A stretch of 13,083 nucleotides of DNA from JBBRLA01 sp038231615 (GTDB taxonomy: Bacteria; Myxococcota_A; Polyangia; Palsa-1104; JAEUJZ01), in contig JBBRLA010000187.1 of assembly GCA_038231615.1 (NCBI GenBank), forward strand, positions 1 to 13,083, given 5' to 3'. Below, one piece after another: positions 13,044 through 13,083 of this stretch. The position numbers and the translations under genes were made by a program. Every line of letters starts with the position of its first letter. Positions within the stretch are counted from its first letter, which is position 1. The notes beneath the pieces were generated by a model. That model was given only the letters and a program-made list of their open reading frames with translations. It ran no database searches and was not told where the DNA came from.

Positions 13044-13083
13044 CGATCAATGACCGCGACGCTTCGCGTTTCGCGATCAATGA
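13044..13083. repeat. Copy of the dispersed ~30-bp repeat at the right edge
   Basis: CGATCAATGA occurs at 13044-13053 and again at 13074-13083 (period 30 bp), with CCGCGACGCTTCGCGTTTCG between them. The stretch 13051-13081 aligns with 10265-10297 inside the kinase gene. It begins 25 bp after the oxidoreductase stop and is cut by the window end, so the array may continue beyond it. Confidence 0.8.

Overview
The window looks like chromosomal DNA from a high-GC, Gram-negative bacterium with a large signalling and envelope repertoire. The best guess is a myxobacterium or another member of the former Deltaproteobacteria. The reasons are the strongly GC-biased third codon positions, three lipoproteins of unfamiliar sequence, a Cys-rich 'Dickkopf-like' lipoprotein, and a eukaryote-type Ser/Thr kinase next to a GAF-containing histidine kinase and a diguanylate cyclase. 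This placement is inferred from gene content; there is no rRNA or other phylogenetic marker here.

Layout: (1) 1-780 is the 3' end of a glycogen phosphorylase gene, followed 30 bp later by a small membrane protein gene (811-1545) with four perfect or near-perfect 6-residue repeats. (2) A minus-strand gene (2912 to 1637) converges on these. It encodes an unrecognised exported protein and carries a reading-frame break next to three 21-bp repeats. (3) Two plus-strand lipoprotein genes follow (3023-3706, carbohydrate-binding-like beta sandwich; 3770-5170, Cys-rich). (4) A minus-strand signalling operon comes next, in transcription order: membrane-anchored Ser/Thr kinase (10990-9218), two-transmembrane HAMP-GAF histidine kinase (9160-6329), REC-GGDEF response regulator (6320-5217). 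(5) Divergent from the operon is a third small lipoprotein gene (11162-11812), then a Gfo/Idh/MocA oxidoreductase gene (11991-13019) that resembles the UDP-N-acetylglucosamine 3-dehydrogenases of 2,3-diamino lipid A synthesis. The window ends inside a short repeat.

How the genes may work together: the operon has the parts for a pathway from an envelope or cytoplasmic cue, through histidine-to-aspartate phosphotransfer, to c-di-GMP synthesis. The co-transcribed Ser/Thr kinase is an obvious candidate modulator. The surrounding lipoproteins and the possible lipid A sugar enzyme give the area an envelope flavour, but nothing in the sequence links them functionally to the operon.

The most unusual theme is recent, in-frame repeat expansion in one gene after another: 18 bp x4, 21 bp x3, an imperfect 156-bp duplication-like insert, 63 bp x2, and a ~30-bp dispersed repeat that sits inside the kinase domain and recurs at the right edge of the window. 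No clearly new defence, mobile or biosynthetic system was found. No tRNA, rRNA, IS element or CRISPR array was seen.
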